From contig JAESIW010000090.1 in assembly GCA_016802295.1 (NCBI GenBank), positions 124,001-188,000 of the forward strand: a stretch of 64,000 bases of DNA. Reading direction: 5' to 3'. How positions within the stretch are numbered: position 1 is the stretch's first letter; the number at the start of each line of letters is the position of its first letter. The notes beneath the pieces are model-generated. The model saw only the letters and a program-made list of their open reading frames with translations, was not told where the DNA came from and searched no databases. This document shows positions 1 through 12,206 of the stretch, piece after piece. The position numbers and the translations under genes were made by a program. Origin of the DNA: Brachionus rotundiformis. Taxonomy: Eukaryota; Rotifera; Eurotatoria; Ploima; Brachionidae.

Positions 1-588
1 TGATTCCTGAGTTCCAAAATTTGGTATATAAAGAAGGATCAAACTAGCTGGAATTGTCAGAATTACAAACAAGAAGGACCAGAGCTGACCTGACACAATT
101 TTATAAGATAATAAATAGCTATGAGACTGTCTAACTAAAGAATGCAATAACTTTTTGTGTCAAAGGTACAAAAGTCTTTTTTAAGGTAAGTCAAGGACAA
201 GTTGGGTAGCTTGCCTTTGCCATTTTTTCATGCAGGCTCATTTAAAGCGGATTTTAAATATTTAAAAGAAAATTTATTAAAAAAATTATTAAAAGCTTTT
301 ATTTAAATTCATTTAAGTCTAAATTAGATTAGAGTTTGAGAATGGTCTATTTTAGATGAGATTTATACCATAAACACAACAAAACAAAATATTTAGATTG
401 CAATCGGTTTGTATCAAACGTCATTTGGCAATGTAGGCGCTTCGGCTTGATTCAAATCCTATTTACATTTTGTTTCCTATCTATCTTTCTCTATCTTTTC
501 TTATCTATCACTTTTAATTAATTAACCTAGTATTTTAATTATGATACAAAAATTTTGTCTTCTAAAGAGAGAATAAATGTGTAAAATT

Positions 589-640
589 AGACAAGATAAG
601 ATAAGACAAGATAAAAAAAGTTAAGATAAGATAAGATAAA
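589..640. repeat. GATAA-type tandem tract
   Basis: About ten imperfect units of GATAA and ACAAG/ATAAG type run through this stretch, just past the 3' end of the TLC-domain gene. It is a simple sequence repeat; clustered GATA motifs could bind GATA factors, but nothing here shows that. Confidence 0.7.
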
Positions 641-651
641 AAAATTGTTTT

Positions 652-657
652 TTTATT
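652..657 (-). terminator. Poly(A) signal of the TLC-domain gene
   Basis: The plus strand reads TTTATT, which is AATAAA on the minus strand, 4 bp beyond the TAG stop at 662-664. It is very close to the stop but is the only canonical signal there. Confidence 0.5.
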
Positions 658-661
658 GAGT

Positions 662-1708
662 CTAATTTTTGTCAACCAAGAGCACAATGTTCTGATTCAT
701 GTCAATGGGCTTTTCGTCATGTTCAGCTGATTCCATTTTGTCGTCATTCAAGGCCATGTTGGCTCGTTTGGTCCTGGCGGCACACATCAAAATGCCAATA
801 TCCTTCTGGACAATACGCTTGAACAAAATGACGTTTATCACGGTCATTATAAACACAAACATAAGCAACATGCACAAGTACTGAATGCTGACTCTGTGTC
901 CGTCTATTTTGACGCTGTAGATTATGATGGCCAATATGCCGAATCTAAACACCAAAAACGTGACCACATTGGCTACACAATTGGCGTAGACAATGGACGA
1001 GTTTCGCTTGAAGGCGTAGAATTTGAGAAGCTTGCGAGCGTGTAGAAATACGCTGTTGAATTCCATGAGTAGAGCTATGACTGTGTAGCCGATGGATATG
1101 AGATTGATCATGTGATAGCCGAACGAGAGAAGCACTATCCAGTGGTGAACGCACACGACCCATTCGCGTTTGAGGTAGCCGTTGGCGCATATGTCGTAAA
1201 AATCGTACAAAAAGTAGCCGCACGAGAACGCCAGTACCAAATAGGCGTCCCATGTGACCGCGTAGAGCAAGTCTACGAAAAGCTCGTTGTGTCGCGCGAT
1301 CAATATGTACAACAGCCATATGGAACAGAGTACCGAGTGCACAAAGCTAATTTGTAGGTTGCGGTTTGTCCAGATGGTGAACTGGAGCTTGCGGCTGCGC
1401 TCCTCTTGCATCTCGGCTGGCTCTTTGATCTTGAACGACGACGACGAGTCGGCCTCGCTCTGCCGTCTGCGCATCACGGCCTGCTCGTACCGCTCAAACG
1501 ACTTTACCGACAGCTCGTAGTGCTTGTCCTTGTCCACCAGCGAGTCCACTATCAAACTAATGAGATAAAAAACTATGGAGAACATCAATATTAGACAAAT
1601 GACTATCAAATTGCGGTAGCTCAGCTGGCTGAGATACTCGTAGACAGTGCTCGAGTTGTCCATTGTGTCGTTTGGCGACACCATCCATGCCACACTTTCC
1701 ACACTCAT
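662..1708 (-). CDS. TLC-domain multipass membrane protein, TLCD1/2-like
   Basis: A single uninterrupted exon of 348 aa. An N-terminal hydrophobic segment (about residues 33-54) is followed by a charged, Ser-rich loop (about 60-105) and then several hydrophobic segments. The core contains GYFLYDFYDI and, shortly after, the VHHWIVL motif, which match the TLC (TRAM-LAG1-CLN8) fold, most like TLCD1/TLCD2, a family tied to membrane phospholipid composition and fluidity. The polar C-terminal tail of about 45 residues is probably cytoplasmic. It is longer than vertebrate TLCD1/2 (about 240-260 aa), mainly through the N-terminal segment. It lacks the HOX-like region of ceramide synthases. An AATAAA lies directly after the stop. 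Family assignment is firm; the exact orthologue is not. Confidence 0.8.
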   Translation of the reverse strand: MSVESVAWMVSPNDTMDNSSTVYEYLSQLSYRNLIVICLILMFSIVFYLISLIVDSLVDKDKHYELSVKSFERYEQAVMRRRQSEADSSSSFKIKEPAEMQEERSRKLQFTIWTNRNLQISFVHSVLCSIWLLYILIARHNELFVDLLYAVTWDAYLVLAFSCGYFLYDFYDICANGYLKREWVVCVHHWIVLLSFGYHMINLISIGYTVIALLMEFNSVFLHARKLLKFYAFKRNSSIVYANCVANVVTFLVFRFGILAIIIYSVKIDGHRVSIQYLCMLLMFVFIMTVINVILFKRIVQKDIGILMCAARTKRANMALNDDKMESAEHDEKPIDMNQNIVLLVDKN

Positions 1709-4700
1709 CTCTATCGACCACTATTGTACACAAATAATAATAAATGATAATTTAGCTATCTAAAATTACAAAACTTAAATAATAATCGAATGATTATTTG
1801 TTTGTTTAAGGACTCTTCTCTCCAATCTATCTAATATGCACAATTATACACAATTTACACAAACAGACAAGCCATGTTTTCAATTAGCAGCTCAGAGCGT
1901 TAGTCTAATGCTTGTGTCTATTGTTATCTATGGTGATTAGTCAAATAGTTAACAATTGACATAAGTTAAATTAGCATTTTTGTTATAACTAACTAACTAA
2001 CTAACTTACTAACTGAACACGCTCAAATAACAAATAACAACGCGCTTGGCAACTTAGCTTCAATTATGATAGAAAATAAAATTAATTTTATATGTAATAT
2101 TAAGGTTATTAAGGAGATTTGGTGAGGCCGGGTGAGCCAGTCGCCATTCTTTGAGCGCATTATTGCCAACTATTTGTATTGAATAGAAATGAACAAAAAT
2201 GTGTTCACTAGATAATCGAACATATATATGAATATGATAATTTTTGGCTCACTCTAAAATCAATAAATAATTTTATTTTTGCATAAAATTATTATAATTT
2301 TTATGCATTCAAAATACCATAAAACAATTGAACTTAAATGTATTAGATTATTTATTTATTTTTTGAAATCTAAGCATATTATTATATTATATTGTATGTT
2401 GAATAATCTTAATCATTTTTTTGTATATAAAAAACTGAATTTTTTACTTAATTGTAATATGGATATTTAATTTTCTATTAATTTTTACTTCAATTTGTCC
2501 ATGGGACTTAAACTTTAATTAATTAAATTAAATTAAATAAAGAGTATATTATATCCATTAGATTGTTATTTTCTTGCTAGGATAATTTTGTCTTAAGTGA
2601 TTAATCTAGGATGAGTTAGCACCCCTCTAAAATAGTGGTCTAGTCCCACTATTTATACTCTTACTTCATCTTAAAGTCAATCGACTTCTATGTCAAATCC
2701 TGGCATGCTATTGGCTTGTTCTTACGTTCCGTATGTACTGCTATTAACTGCAGCTAAACCGCATGTTCTAGCTACTATTTAACTCTTTCACATCACACAA
2801 TTTCTGAAGGAGTATTTGCTCGATCAGAATTTTTTTTACAAATAAAAAAAAGAGTTGTTATTCAAGACTAAACATAATAAATTATTTATCTAAACAAAAG
2901 AGACCTGATCTGATCAATTTTAGACTATTCTTTTCCTTGTTTAAACTCATTTTAATAATAAAAAAATACAAGTTATTCAAAATTAATCTTATATATTTTC
3001 CCCCTTAAACATAATGCATCACTAGGCTCACAACAAACTTAAAACACTAACAGTCTCGAATCGACTTTTTGAGTTGAGTGAAAGATATGTCTAGCCAGGA
3101 CTGAGTCATTCGGTTTCCATTGAGTCAATTTATCCCAGCCCCATTGTGTAATTGCTATCTTACCATTCTTTTTTTCCCTCAACCAAGAAATACTTAGACA
3201 TGTGAAAACTGTAACTCTCTTTTTAAACTCTGTAGAGAGTTGCTTGAAAAAGATGGCTGGAATTCTACCAAGATAAAAGGGAAGAATTTATAGATCTCTG
3301 ATACGGAAGTAAATCTAATTGACCTGCTTTGAGCTCAAAGGGTTCATAGTCCCGTCGTACCCAAATAGCCTAGTCACAATTTAAGATACAAACATAATTC
3401 TTTTCTACTTCATTATTTTCTCCAAAATATTCTCTTTTTTACTACTTATAGAGTCCTTAATCTTGGCTTCATGCATTTTTATTAAACAAGTTCAAAACAA
3501 AGATCTATCTTAAAATATATTTCATTCTTTTTTAAACAAACAAAATTATTTTAAAATCATAAGTCTGTAGGGGCCAAAGTCCGATGGCTAAACTATAAGA
3601 AAAAAATCATGTACTTGAATAAAGCTTCTAGAACACTTCTAGCTTGATTTGCTCTTCAACTATCTTAATTATTGAAGACATAAAATTAAAAAAGAAATTA
3701 AATAAAAATTTGTCATTTGCAAGCTTGCTAACAGTTAAATAATAAAAATGTTTCCGGCAAAAAGCAATTAAGCAATTTTTAATAAATGAAAAGATAACTA
3801 ACTCAAAATGTTTTAAAAGAAATCCTCTATCAAATTCTAACAAAGATAATTTTGAACTATAATTGAGATAAAAACTAAACCACTTGTTTTATTTGTTCTT
3901 CCCCCCAAATTAAAATTCACAAAACATTTTACACCTTCACAATAAATACACATTTTCAATTAGTAATTTATTTTTGTTAGAATAAAATAGATAAAAGTGT
4001 TTAAATTTGCTGTTTAATTAAGTAAATTTATTTTCTTTATAAATACTAAAAACATCCGTCATCCTTAATCCTAAGAGCCATGCTTGGCAACCGGTGTTCA
4101 ACAAAAAACATGACTTTGACATGCACACAACAGCATAAAGCATGCTCTCATTGACCAAATTTAACCAAAATATATTCATATATTTGATAAAAATAGATAA
4201 AAATTATCCGTTTACTTTTATTATTTTAATATTAATAAGTTTTTAAAAATCACTTTTCCTAATTTGATTATTTATTAGTCTTTGCGTCATAAGAACACTT
4301 AATAAGATAGATTGATTGTAGATAAATTGGCAATTTTAATTTGATTTTAACTTAAAACATCAGAATATGGCCCATTTGGACTTTCCATAAATAATCTGGC
4401 TTATTAATTTCTTTCCTAAAGTCTTCGGAAAGAAAAGTTCAATTGAGTAGAAAAAGTGCTATATTATACAACAAAAAATCTAATTTTATTTAATTTGTTC
4501 TATTATCCTACCAGCCTATTGATTAAACTTTAATTAGAAAATGTAGAGCGCCCTTAGGCAGAAGCTCATGACTACTAAAACGTGCATTTCATTTTCCCTT
4601 CAGAACAGCATTAGTACACTTTTGGCCAGCCATGTACTTTTTTTTGTCTGTTTTTTTTTCAGCAAATTAAAAACCAATATGGTCCATTAACTAGTCTTAC

Positions 4701-6283
4701 AGGCCGTGTAATTTTAGTACTCTTCAACTTTTAAGAATAACAAAATGATAATTATTAAATTATTAAATCTTGTAACCAGTGACAAATATTAATATTCATA
4801 TATCTATTAGATACTTAGTTATTAAAAGCTAAAGAAGACAATATGAGTCCAGTAAAGCTGTATATTTATATTGTTGATAAATTTGGCAGTAAACAATTAT
4901 ATTAGACCGATTTAAATAATTTAGTTCTCACATTATTTATTAAAATTTTCTTAAATTAATCACACAAGTTACTGACAGAAAGAAGAAGCTCATTACCCAA
5001 TAAATAAGCTGTTTTTTATGCAGCTATTCTTTTATTCAAAAAAATAGCTTTACCTATAAAAATAAAAACATATTATTTAGTTTTTTTTTTCTAAATGATT
5101 GTTAAGCAACTAATATTTTTGACATAGACGGTTGCCAATTAGATATAGCCAAATAGAAATAAAGTTTACTTTATAAATTTTTTGCCAAGCTTTATTCCAA
5201 ATCTAATTTACCGAGACAGTTTATAATAAATACTGAAATTCTTGTTATATTTAAATTACATTAATATGTTTTCGAACAATAATAAAATATGTGTTGTTTA
5301 ATTTGTAGGCTAAAATTAATTTATTCTAGACTTAGATATTATTCTATGAGTTTATTATCTATCAGAAATTAAATATGCACAAAAATCTCTTTAAACATAG
5401 AATATATTTATCTAATTCAAATGAGCTTGGCTCTTTCCAGAAGTCTGATGAGCGGTTCTGAATTATATAATTAAAGATTAGATAATTTAAATTAAATATT
5501 AAAATTTTTTAAATTTTGTCATGATATTTATCTAATGACATATTCTTTCCAAATTAAAATTAATTGAACAATTACTTGTTTGGCATTGTTTAAAATAGAC
5601 AAATGATTAAATTTATTTTCATTAAAAATCCTAGTCTATAAATTTCGAATTTTTTAATTAAAAAATATAAAGCCTTAATTCATGTCACATTCGCTTGCAT
5701 GCGGCACTTAATACGCTTTTTATCAATATTTAACAATGATTAATCATTAATCAAACTTTTCATATATATTTTTTATTATTATTATTTGTTATGAAATTAT
5801 TTTTGTGACTTGAGCAGCTTTTCTTACGAAATAAAATTTTTTTGCTATTATGAAAAAATAACTTTAATAAAAAATTCTAATCTTACTTTACTTTTTTAAA
5901 TTATTGATTAAAAAAAAGTTAAATGGAAAAAAAAATCCTAGATAACATTGATAATAAAGCCATGTAAATCAAGATAAAAAAATTTTATGCTAGTTATATT
6001 ATAATAGTATGGTTATTTTCCTATTAAAATACTTTAGTGTAAAATTTAAGCTATTGCCTAATTTGCCAAACTTGGCCAATTCATATTACTAAATAAATAA
6101 TATCTGGATTTAAGATTATTATGCACGAATTTAAAATAACTAAAAGATTAATTTTTTCTCTAATCTTTAAAGCTTTCATTTAGTTTATTGAATAATAAAT
6201 TAATTATAAATTATAAATAAAGTTTGAAGTCAATTAATTAAATTTTTAAAAAATTAAAAAAATTAAAATTTTAGATATCTTTT
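1709..6283. other. 4.6 kb AT-rich intergenic region
   Basis: No gene seen on either strand; ORFs here are short, low-complexity and lack splice or domain support. It contains a LINE-like 3' fragment (2388-2544). Slightly richer islands at 2100-2160, 2600-2800 and 3000-3400 have no recognisable coding content. Confidence 0.6.
2388..2544 (+). repeat. Dispersed repeat, LINE-3'-end-like copy A
   Basis: About 150 bp that closely matches 25713-25846: both run through GTATGTTGAATAATCTTAAT, an AT-rich middle, then GTCCATGGGRCTTAAACTTT and an AATTAAA/AAATAAA-rich tail. The low-complexity 3' tail and the absence of terminal inverted repeats fit the 3' untranslated end of a non-LTR retrotransposon; no reverse transcriptase sequence is attached. 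Confidence 0.7.
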
Positions 6284-8158
6284 TTACATAATAAAACATG
6301 CACTTTGAAGTTTATTTTTATTTTTAGCAGGTGAGGTATACTCTTTTTTGGTTGTGTCGCTGGACGACAGATTCATGTGCATAAAAGGCGCCATTAAGCC
6401 CATAGAACTGCCCTGATTAGATCTAACTTGAACTGCTATTTGTCTAGGATTGGAATCGGCCGGCTTCAGCAGCGAAGTCCAATCTTGGAAGGCTGAATTG
6501 AGGCCAGCCGAGTCGAAAAAGCCTATGCTTGGCACATTTTGGCTTTCTTTTTCCAACACATTTAAATTTTGATCTTTAATTAGCTTTTCTGTGAATATTC
6601 TGAGCAAGAATTGTCCTTCTGCATTGACATCAAACAGACTTGGTATAATGGCGTAATATCCTGGCCTAAGCTTAAATCTTTTGGTAACTTCTCGCTTGTT
6701 GATGTAGTCGCCTGAATTGCCAACCCGTTCCATCTGACCATTATCCAATTTGTAGCCATGTCTAAGCGAATTTTCAGCATCTTGGTCATTCACCACGCGG
6801 AATATTCTAAATTGAATAAACTCTTCGGCAGGCTCGCCTCTCATTTGAGTGCGCTTTTCTCTGGTATATTTCTGCATCAAAGCTATGACACATGTTGCCA
6901 TTTGATCGTTGTCTTCTTGGTCAACGTCGACAAGCTTAACCAAAAATTGAGGATTGTTCCAAAAGCGGCTATCGCCGCCATTTCCCGACCCACCAGCTGT
7001 TCGCTGACTCACTGACCATTCACCATGATAAGATACCATCTTCCAGGAAATTTTTTCATTCCGGTTATCGTTCAAAATTTCATCCGAGAACGATTCCGGC
7101 GTCAAATGGCAAAACTGAATTGAATCAAAGTAATTGAAAAAGTCATCAAAGCTCATCCAAAATTCTCCCTCATTTTCCTGCTTGAATTCCAATTGATCCA
7201 ATATGCCCTTGTCGATCATTGACCATTCTCTCGAATGGTCGCTCCATGCACCTTTCCACTCAATTCTGCCCCAAGGATTTCTCAGCCGAATGAGCCTAAT
7301 ATCGCGGCCATGGTGCTCTATTAGAGCAATTTTGCTTATTGTATAGGCATGACCTTTGACCAGACCATTGGGCAGCTTTTCCTCATACACCCTCGGATCT
7401 GGTTCAATGTATGCCGCATTCATTGACTTTAACTTGCGCGACTTGACCAATATTTTCCACAAATTTTGCCTATACATGGCATCAGGATTTCTTCTATCCA
7501 AAAAAAAAGACTCCTCTATCCCCCCGGACATGTCTATGAGTGCATCTGTGGTAAAGCCGCCTTCTAAGTTCTCATAGCTGCCACACACTTTAGCATAGGC
7601 TTTTTCCAACAAAGCAGCCCAGAACTCATTTGGTTCTTCTTTGTTGCTGCAAAACACCAGCTGATTCGAATGTTGCCAAACTGGTAAATAGTCATCCACG
7701 ACCACATCGTACCAAACACCATAAATCCAGAATCTAAAGTGAAATATTCCCGAGTAGCCATTGCCTTGGCATGTTTGGTTCTTAGGAACTACTTTGTCAA
7801 ATAACTCGGGCATGAAAGTGATAGCTGCACACCCGGCTATGAACCAACAATTGCCCAAATAGCCCTGGTCAAGATCATTTGCATTGGCAGTGCCTTGGAT
7901 GAACTTGGCCTCATGGCCAGTCAACTTGCATATTTCATATGGCCGCATCCATTTAATGTTCATTGGAGGTCGCCTGCTTGGATAAAGACTGTGCGATGTC
8001 TTTTCAAAAAGAGGATCTGTGAACAAAATTGATCTATTTTGACATTCTGATTTTAATTTTAGATAATTTTGATTTTTAAAATATTGAATTTTATTATCAT
8101 AAAAGTAGGAACTGCGGCTTATCTTGCTCCTAATGTCGATTTTGGCAAAATTTTCCAT
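6284..8158 (-). CDS. Atypical calpain (Ca2+-dependent cysteine protease) with C-terminal CaaX box
   Basis: A single-exon calpain of 624 aa. The CysPc protease core spans about 45-365 with the full triad: Cys104 in QGYLGNCWFIAG, His270 in KGHAYTI and Asn294 in LRNPWG. A calpain domain III (C2-like beta sandwich, about 375-545) follows. There is no penta-EF-hand domain and no second C2/Tra-3 domain. Instead a Ser/Lys-rich tail of about 65 residues ends in Cys-Phe-Ile-Met at the stop codon, a canonical CaaX box whose Met favours farnesylation, with Lys residues just upstream. I infer a catalytically competent, Ca2+-regulated intracellular protease, perhaps lipid-anchored. AATAAA (plus-strand TTTATT at 6184-6189) lies about 95 bp downstream. 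The calpain call is firm; the subfamily is open. Confidence 0.93.
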   Translation of the reverse strand: MENFAKIDIRSKISRSSYFYDNKIQYFKNQNYLKLKSECQNRSILFTDPLFEKTSHSLYPSRRPPMNIKWMRPYEICKLTGHEAKFIQGTANANDLDQGYLGNCWFIAGCAAITFMPELFDKVVPKNQTCQGNGYSGIFHFRFWIYGVWYDVVVDDYLPVWQHSNQLVFCSNKEEPNEFWAALLEKAYAKVCGSYENLEGGFTTDALIDMSGGIEESFFLDRRNPDAMYRQNLWKILVKSRKLKSMNAAYIEPDPRVYEEKLPNGLVKGHAYTISKIALIEHHGRDIRLIRLRNPWGRIEWKGAWSDHSREWSMIDKGILDQLEFKQENEGEFWMSFDDFFNYFDSIQFCHLTPESFSDEILNDNRNEKISWKMVSYHGEWSVSQRTAGGSGNGGDSRFWNNPQFLVKLVDVDQEDNDQMATCVIALMQKYTREKRTQMRGEPAEEFIQFRIFRVVNDQDAENSLRHGYKLDNGQMERVGNSGDYINKREVTKRFKLRPGYYAIIPSLFDVNAEGQFLLRIFTEKLIKDQNLNVLEKESQNVPSIGFFDSAGLNSAFQDWTSLLKPADSNPRQIAVQVRSNQGSSMGLMAPFMHMNLSSSDTTKKEYTSPAKNKNKLQSACFIM

Positions 8159-10779
8159 TTTTTTTAACTTATAAAACAGATAAAACTTATATCAGACTTA
8201 ATTTATAGCAGATTTGGATGAAATCTTATACCCTCTTTATCAATAAAACAAGTTATGTTTTGTATAAAAAGAAAAACAAAAACAAAACTAGGTAAATAGC
8301 TAGAAGTGCAGATTTGGAAAATTATAATTATTTATCAATATATAGACAATTCTTGCTGAATTATTATTATTATTCCCTGTTAATCATGGTAATGAGTCAT
8401 AGGTTGATTGCTTTTTAAATTAGCTTCTCTAAAACACTTTATTAGTCTATTATTGGATTAATTATGAGTCTTAATGATACTGAAAGATAATTTCAAAATT
8501 TTATTCTTAATGTTACATGAGAAAAATAAATAGATTTTATTAGGTTTATAAACAATTATTTTATTAAAATAAAATTTTAATATAATTAAAATCTTAGCAT
8601 TCATTAGTTTGAATAAAATTTCCCATAAACATTAAAAATTAAGTTTAGTTGAGACCTTGGAAAATTTTTAAATCAAAAATACCTTTGGCATTTTTGTCTA
8701 ATTCTAATTAGGTTGAAAATTAATCTTGTCTTTAAGCTTAAAATTAATAGCTAAATAAATTGGTTAATAGTTTGTTCCATAAACATAAAATAAAATGTTC
8801 CAATCATTTATAAACTCTTGGATACTTAATTGTCTAAGTATTAAAATTATATCAATTATCTTGGTTAAAAATCTAAATAATTAAAAATTTATTTAGTGTT
8901 GTCTAGTTTTTAAATAAAAATGTAATACAATTTATTTTTATATTTTTAAAATGATATTATAGCCAAAAATAATAGGTGATTAAATATTTTATTAAAATTG
9001 ATAAATTGATTAATTAATAAAATAAACAATCGACTTTGAAAAAATTATGACGGCGCAAAAACATATGAAAAAATATAATAATCAGTTAAAGTAGATAAAC
9101 TAAAACGTTTAAACGTATTAAGATAAATGTTAAACTTTATCACCTTTTACACATTTAAATAAATTATTACCAAGATGTTTAGATTAATAGAGATTATTTT
9201 AATATTCTTACTGTACTGATTCAAAAGATTAAAAGTATTTAAAAATTATATAATTTTAAATGAGCAATGAATTATTTTTATTAAAGATAATTTTGTAAAA
9301 TAAAAAAATTAGTCAAAATATAAAACGCTTTTTTTAATATATTTTTATCAATATGTCACCCTCCTCTTTTCTCAACCGGGCTTGGGACCGGCTTTGGCAG
9401 AGTTATGACGGCCCTAACTTTCCCTAAGAAGCCAGTGGGACGTTCATCATAAACAGCGCCACTCATCCGAGCACAAGGCTGCGAACTCGGCAACTATTTA
9501 GACTAGCTTGGAACCACAAACCAAGCGACTTCTCTCTCAATTGAGATAAAGTCTTAACTTAAGGCTTCCAAAGTTACGTACTGTCTGCAGAGGGTCAGCT
9601 GTACAGCAGATTCTCGCTCCTTTCGGATTCTATACTGGGAGATGGTCGAAGCCAGCGGCGCCCTCATACGACAAGACTTGGACAAAGACCCGTAGGCCTA
9701 TGTACCCGCCATACAGCTCTTCTGCAGACTACGTGAAAGACCACACACACATACGATGCGTGTGGCTGCCACCACCCTCCTCTTTTTTCATCAGGGCTTG
9801 GGACCTGCGGATCGGCAGAGTTATGGTGACTGCTTCCATACTTTTAAAATTAGAGACTTTTTTGAAAAATTTTAATTTTTAGAATGAAATGAAAATAATA
9901 AAATTGCGCATCCTATTTATACCCTTCCAGTTCGCCTACACATTCGCCTTCTTATTCTCATTCACTTTTTAAAAATACCTCTCCAGTCATGCATCATCTT
10001 GACCTGTCCAAGGTATCATCCGGTCAAATAGCTGCTTCCACAGAACCAACTTTGTCACAAATAGCTAATAATTATTTTAGGCAGAGTAGTTAATTATTAT
10101 TACTTTTATAAATAAAATGGTGTTTTGCCAAAAGTACAAAAGTATAGACATGAGTAATTAAATTTTAAATTTTTTCTTTTAAACTCAGATTTAGGATACA
10201 TTCAAAATTTTATAAATTTCAAGGAATTTACGAGATCATCATAGGTTTTGTATGTGGTCAAAAAAGGACAGAAATGGTAAATATTGAATAAGGAATAAAA
10301 AAAATTTGTAGAAGTTAAGTGCAGTCTAGATGATGGACGGATGGGAAAATAATAAAAATTGGCAAAGCAAGAACAAAATATTGTTGTAAAACAAAATGTC
10401 CAAAGAAAAAAGATCAACCAAAATGTATCAGAAATATTGATTTTTTTTAATATAAAAATTTACTTCTCGTTTTAAAAATTATATTAGTTCATTTTCAGAT
10501 TTATTCTGTCACCATAAATAAACTAATGGAATTTTTTTCTCGATTGGATTAACATTAATTAAATTCATTTTAAACTAAATTAAAATTTGCCAAAAAATTA
10601 ATTACATAAATTCATTTCAGTTGATCATTTACCATTTAATATGTAATCAATTTTGCTATTATTTTTGATCAAATTAATCTATTTCCTGTTAAAAAATTAA
10701 GATAACATAAATATTTATTATTTAATAAGAGAAAAAAAATTAATTGTCAGATATTAATTCTTGAGCAATTAAATAAAAA
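8159..10779. other. 2.6 kb intergenic region containing repeat copy 1
   Basis: No gene seen. The only conspicuous content is a copy of the 0.6 kb dispersed repeat at 9355-9986. The rest is low-complexity AT-rich DNA. Confidence 0.6.
9355..9986 (-). repeat. 0.6 kb dispersed repeat, copy 1 (full length)
   Basis: GC-richer than its surroundings and nearly identical over most of its length to 15453-16075 and 60413-61041. Read on the minus strand it has a TATAAATAGG box (9912-9921), an intact 36-codon ORF (9729-9839), a central unique region and a terminal module that repeats a sequence around the ORF (GGTCCCAAGCCC ... GAGGAGGGTG). The TATA-proximal end is diverged in this copy. No obvious target-site duplication, poly(A) tail or inverted terminal repeat is seen. 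About 50 bp of AT-rich sequence before 9355 is also shared with copy 2. It could be a solo LTR-like or non-autonomous retroelement; the class is unknown to me. Confidence 0.9.
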
Positions 10780-12206
10780 TTATGATTTGGTTAATGGCTT
10801 ATGCTCTTTGTTCTGTTTTATACATGGCAAAAATCGATACAGTTTGTTTAAAAAAATACCATAAATGTACGGATTGAGACAGCTGTTTGATACGGCAAAT
10901 GTGAATAGATAATTTTTTATTTTTTTGTTTAACTCTATATTAAACGCGTTCGGGTCGACTATGGCCCACAAAAGGCACAAATAGTACGGCGTCCATGAAA
11001 ATAAATATGCCAAAACTTAATAAATATTAAATGATAATTTGTATAATTTTTAATTTAAAATTTTAAATACCTATCAATGCACTCAACTTTAAAGTTCTGT
11101 ATTTGGCCTTCAAAAATGTGGTGTTGTTATTCCTGCGAAAGGTTTCGCAGTTGGTATGGGCTCCGTAGTGACCATAGTCGTGGATGTTGCATTTGTTGTA
11201 GGCCCTACTGTAGGACTGGTAGTTTCTGCCGCGGTATCTGTGTCTCAGATAGCGTTGAATTTCGGCCTTGGACTTGGAATGCGAGCTCAAATAGTGGAAG
11301 TGATTGGAAAAGTGACCATTGACGTTGTAGCGGTTCGTTTTGGTGTGTGTAGCGATTGTAGAGAATATTTTAAAGTAACAAAAGCACATTATTAACAATG
11401 GTGCACCATAGCAACCAATAAAGTGGTACAAGCTGTAAATAAGCTTTTTAAATTGGGTATTTAGTTTGCCAAATGTGACACATTGTTTGAATGATGGATC
11501 CTGTGGATGAGATAGCAATTCAAAAAGAAACATTTGAGGCAAGCTGGACAAAAAGCTCATTATCCATGACACAGATAGCAAAATTTTGTTCAAAGTGTAA
11601 ACTTTTTCAAGCTCCAATGGCTTTACAATCACATAGAACCGGTCTTTTAATTAATATTAATAATAATAATTAATTTTTTTAATACTTTTATTATCTTTTA
11701 CCTATTGAAATGGTTATAATGACAAAAGAAGACAAGTAATGACCAAATGTTCGAAGAAACATCATCAGTTTGCACATGACTTCGCCTGCACGCCAACTGT
11801 CCGTATAAGCCCATATTATTTCCAATGGTAAGTGAATGTAGGTTACCATAAGGTCGGCTATGCACAAATTCATCAACAAAAGACGGATACGTGAACGAGA
11901 GTTCTTGAAGTTCTTATTTGCCGACTTGTTCATGAACAAAAGGGCAACAAATGAGGTCGAGTTGCCAATGCTGGCTATGATGAACAAAAAAGTGTATATG
12001 AGAATTTTTTCCGTATGCTTTATTTTGGGTATTGTTTGAGTGTGGTTGATTGGCAAGCTTTTGTCAGACAACTGGTCTATCATGTCATACTGTTGGTGCT
12101 TGAGGAACATGTCTTCTGTGTTGATTTGGGAAAAAAGCGGCAACGAAGACGATGACAGCTGAAAGTAATAAAGAGGAAATGATAGTGTACTATTTGACAT
12201 GTCCAT
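10780..12206 (-). CDS. Rhodopsin-class peptide GPCR, GnRH/AKH/corazonin-receptor-like
   Basis: Three exons (12206-11702, 11643-11071, 11015-10780) with 58 and 55 bp introns join in phase to 437 aa. The N-terminus carries NST and NHT glycosylation sites. TM1 has the GN motif (81-82), TM2 the LCIAD motif (Asp118), TM3 follows Cys145, and the first splice rebuilds DRF at 169-171. Loop 2 has PQMFLFE...HP...QCVTFG, typical of GnRH, adipokinetic-hormone and corazonin receptors; TM6 has FSWTPYY, and TM7 has SNSCLNPYIYG (NPxxY at 407-411). Intracellular loop 3 is long and rich in Tyr, Arg and His. I infer a Gq-type plasma-membrane neuropeptide receptor. The family is well supported; the ligand is not known. 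The gene lies between two same-orientation copies of the 0.6 kb repeat. Confidence 0.9.

Larger units (their letters stand above)
1..661. other. Intergenic, AT-rich left edge
   Basis: No supportable gene. The stretch ends in a short GATAA-rich tandem tract next to the 3' end of the TLC-domain gene. The first 150 bases hold a short open stretch on the plus strand that I cannot assign. Confidence 0.5.

Noticed and set aside
1112..1520. Plus-strand ORFs opposite the TLC-domain gene
   Set aside because: They are shadows of the minus-strand coding sequence with no domain or splice support of their own.
2279..2470. 63-codon plus-strand ORF in the first intergenic region
   Set aside because: Low-complexity Ile/Lys/Asn/Phe composition, partly within the LINE-like 3' repeat; no evidence of coding.
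3628..3843. 71-codon minus-strand ORF
   Set aside because: AT-rich, Phe/Leu/Ile/Lys-dominated translation without similarity or gene signals.
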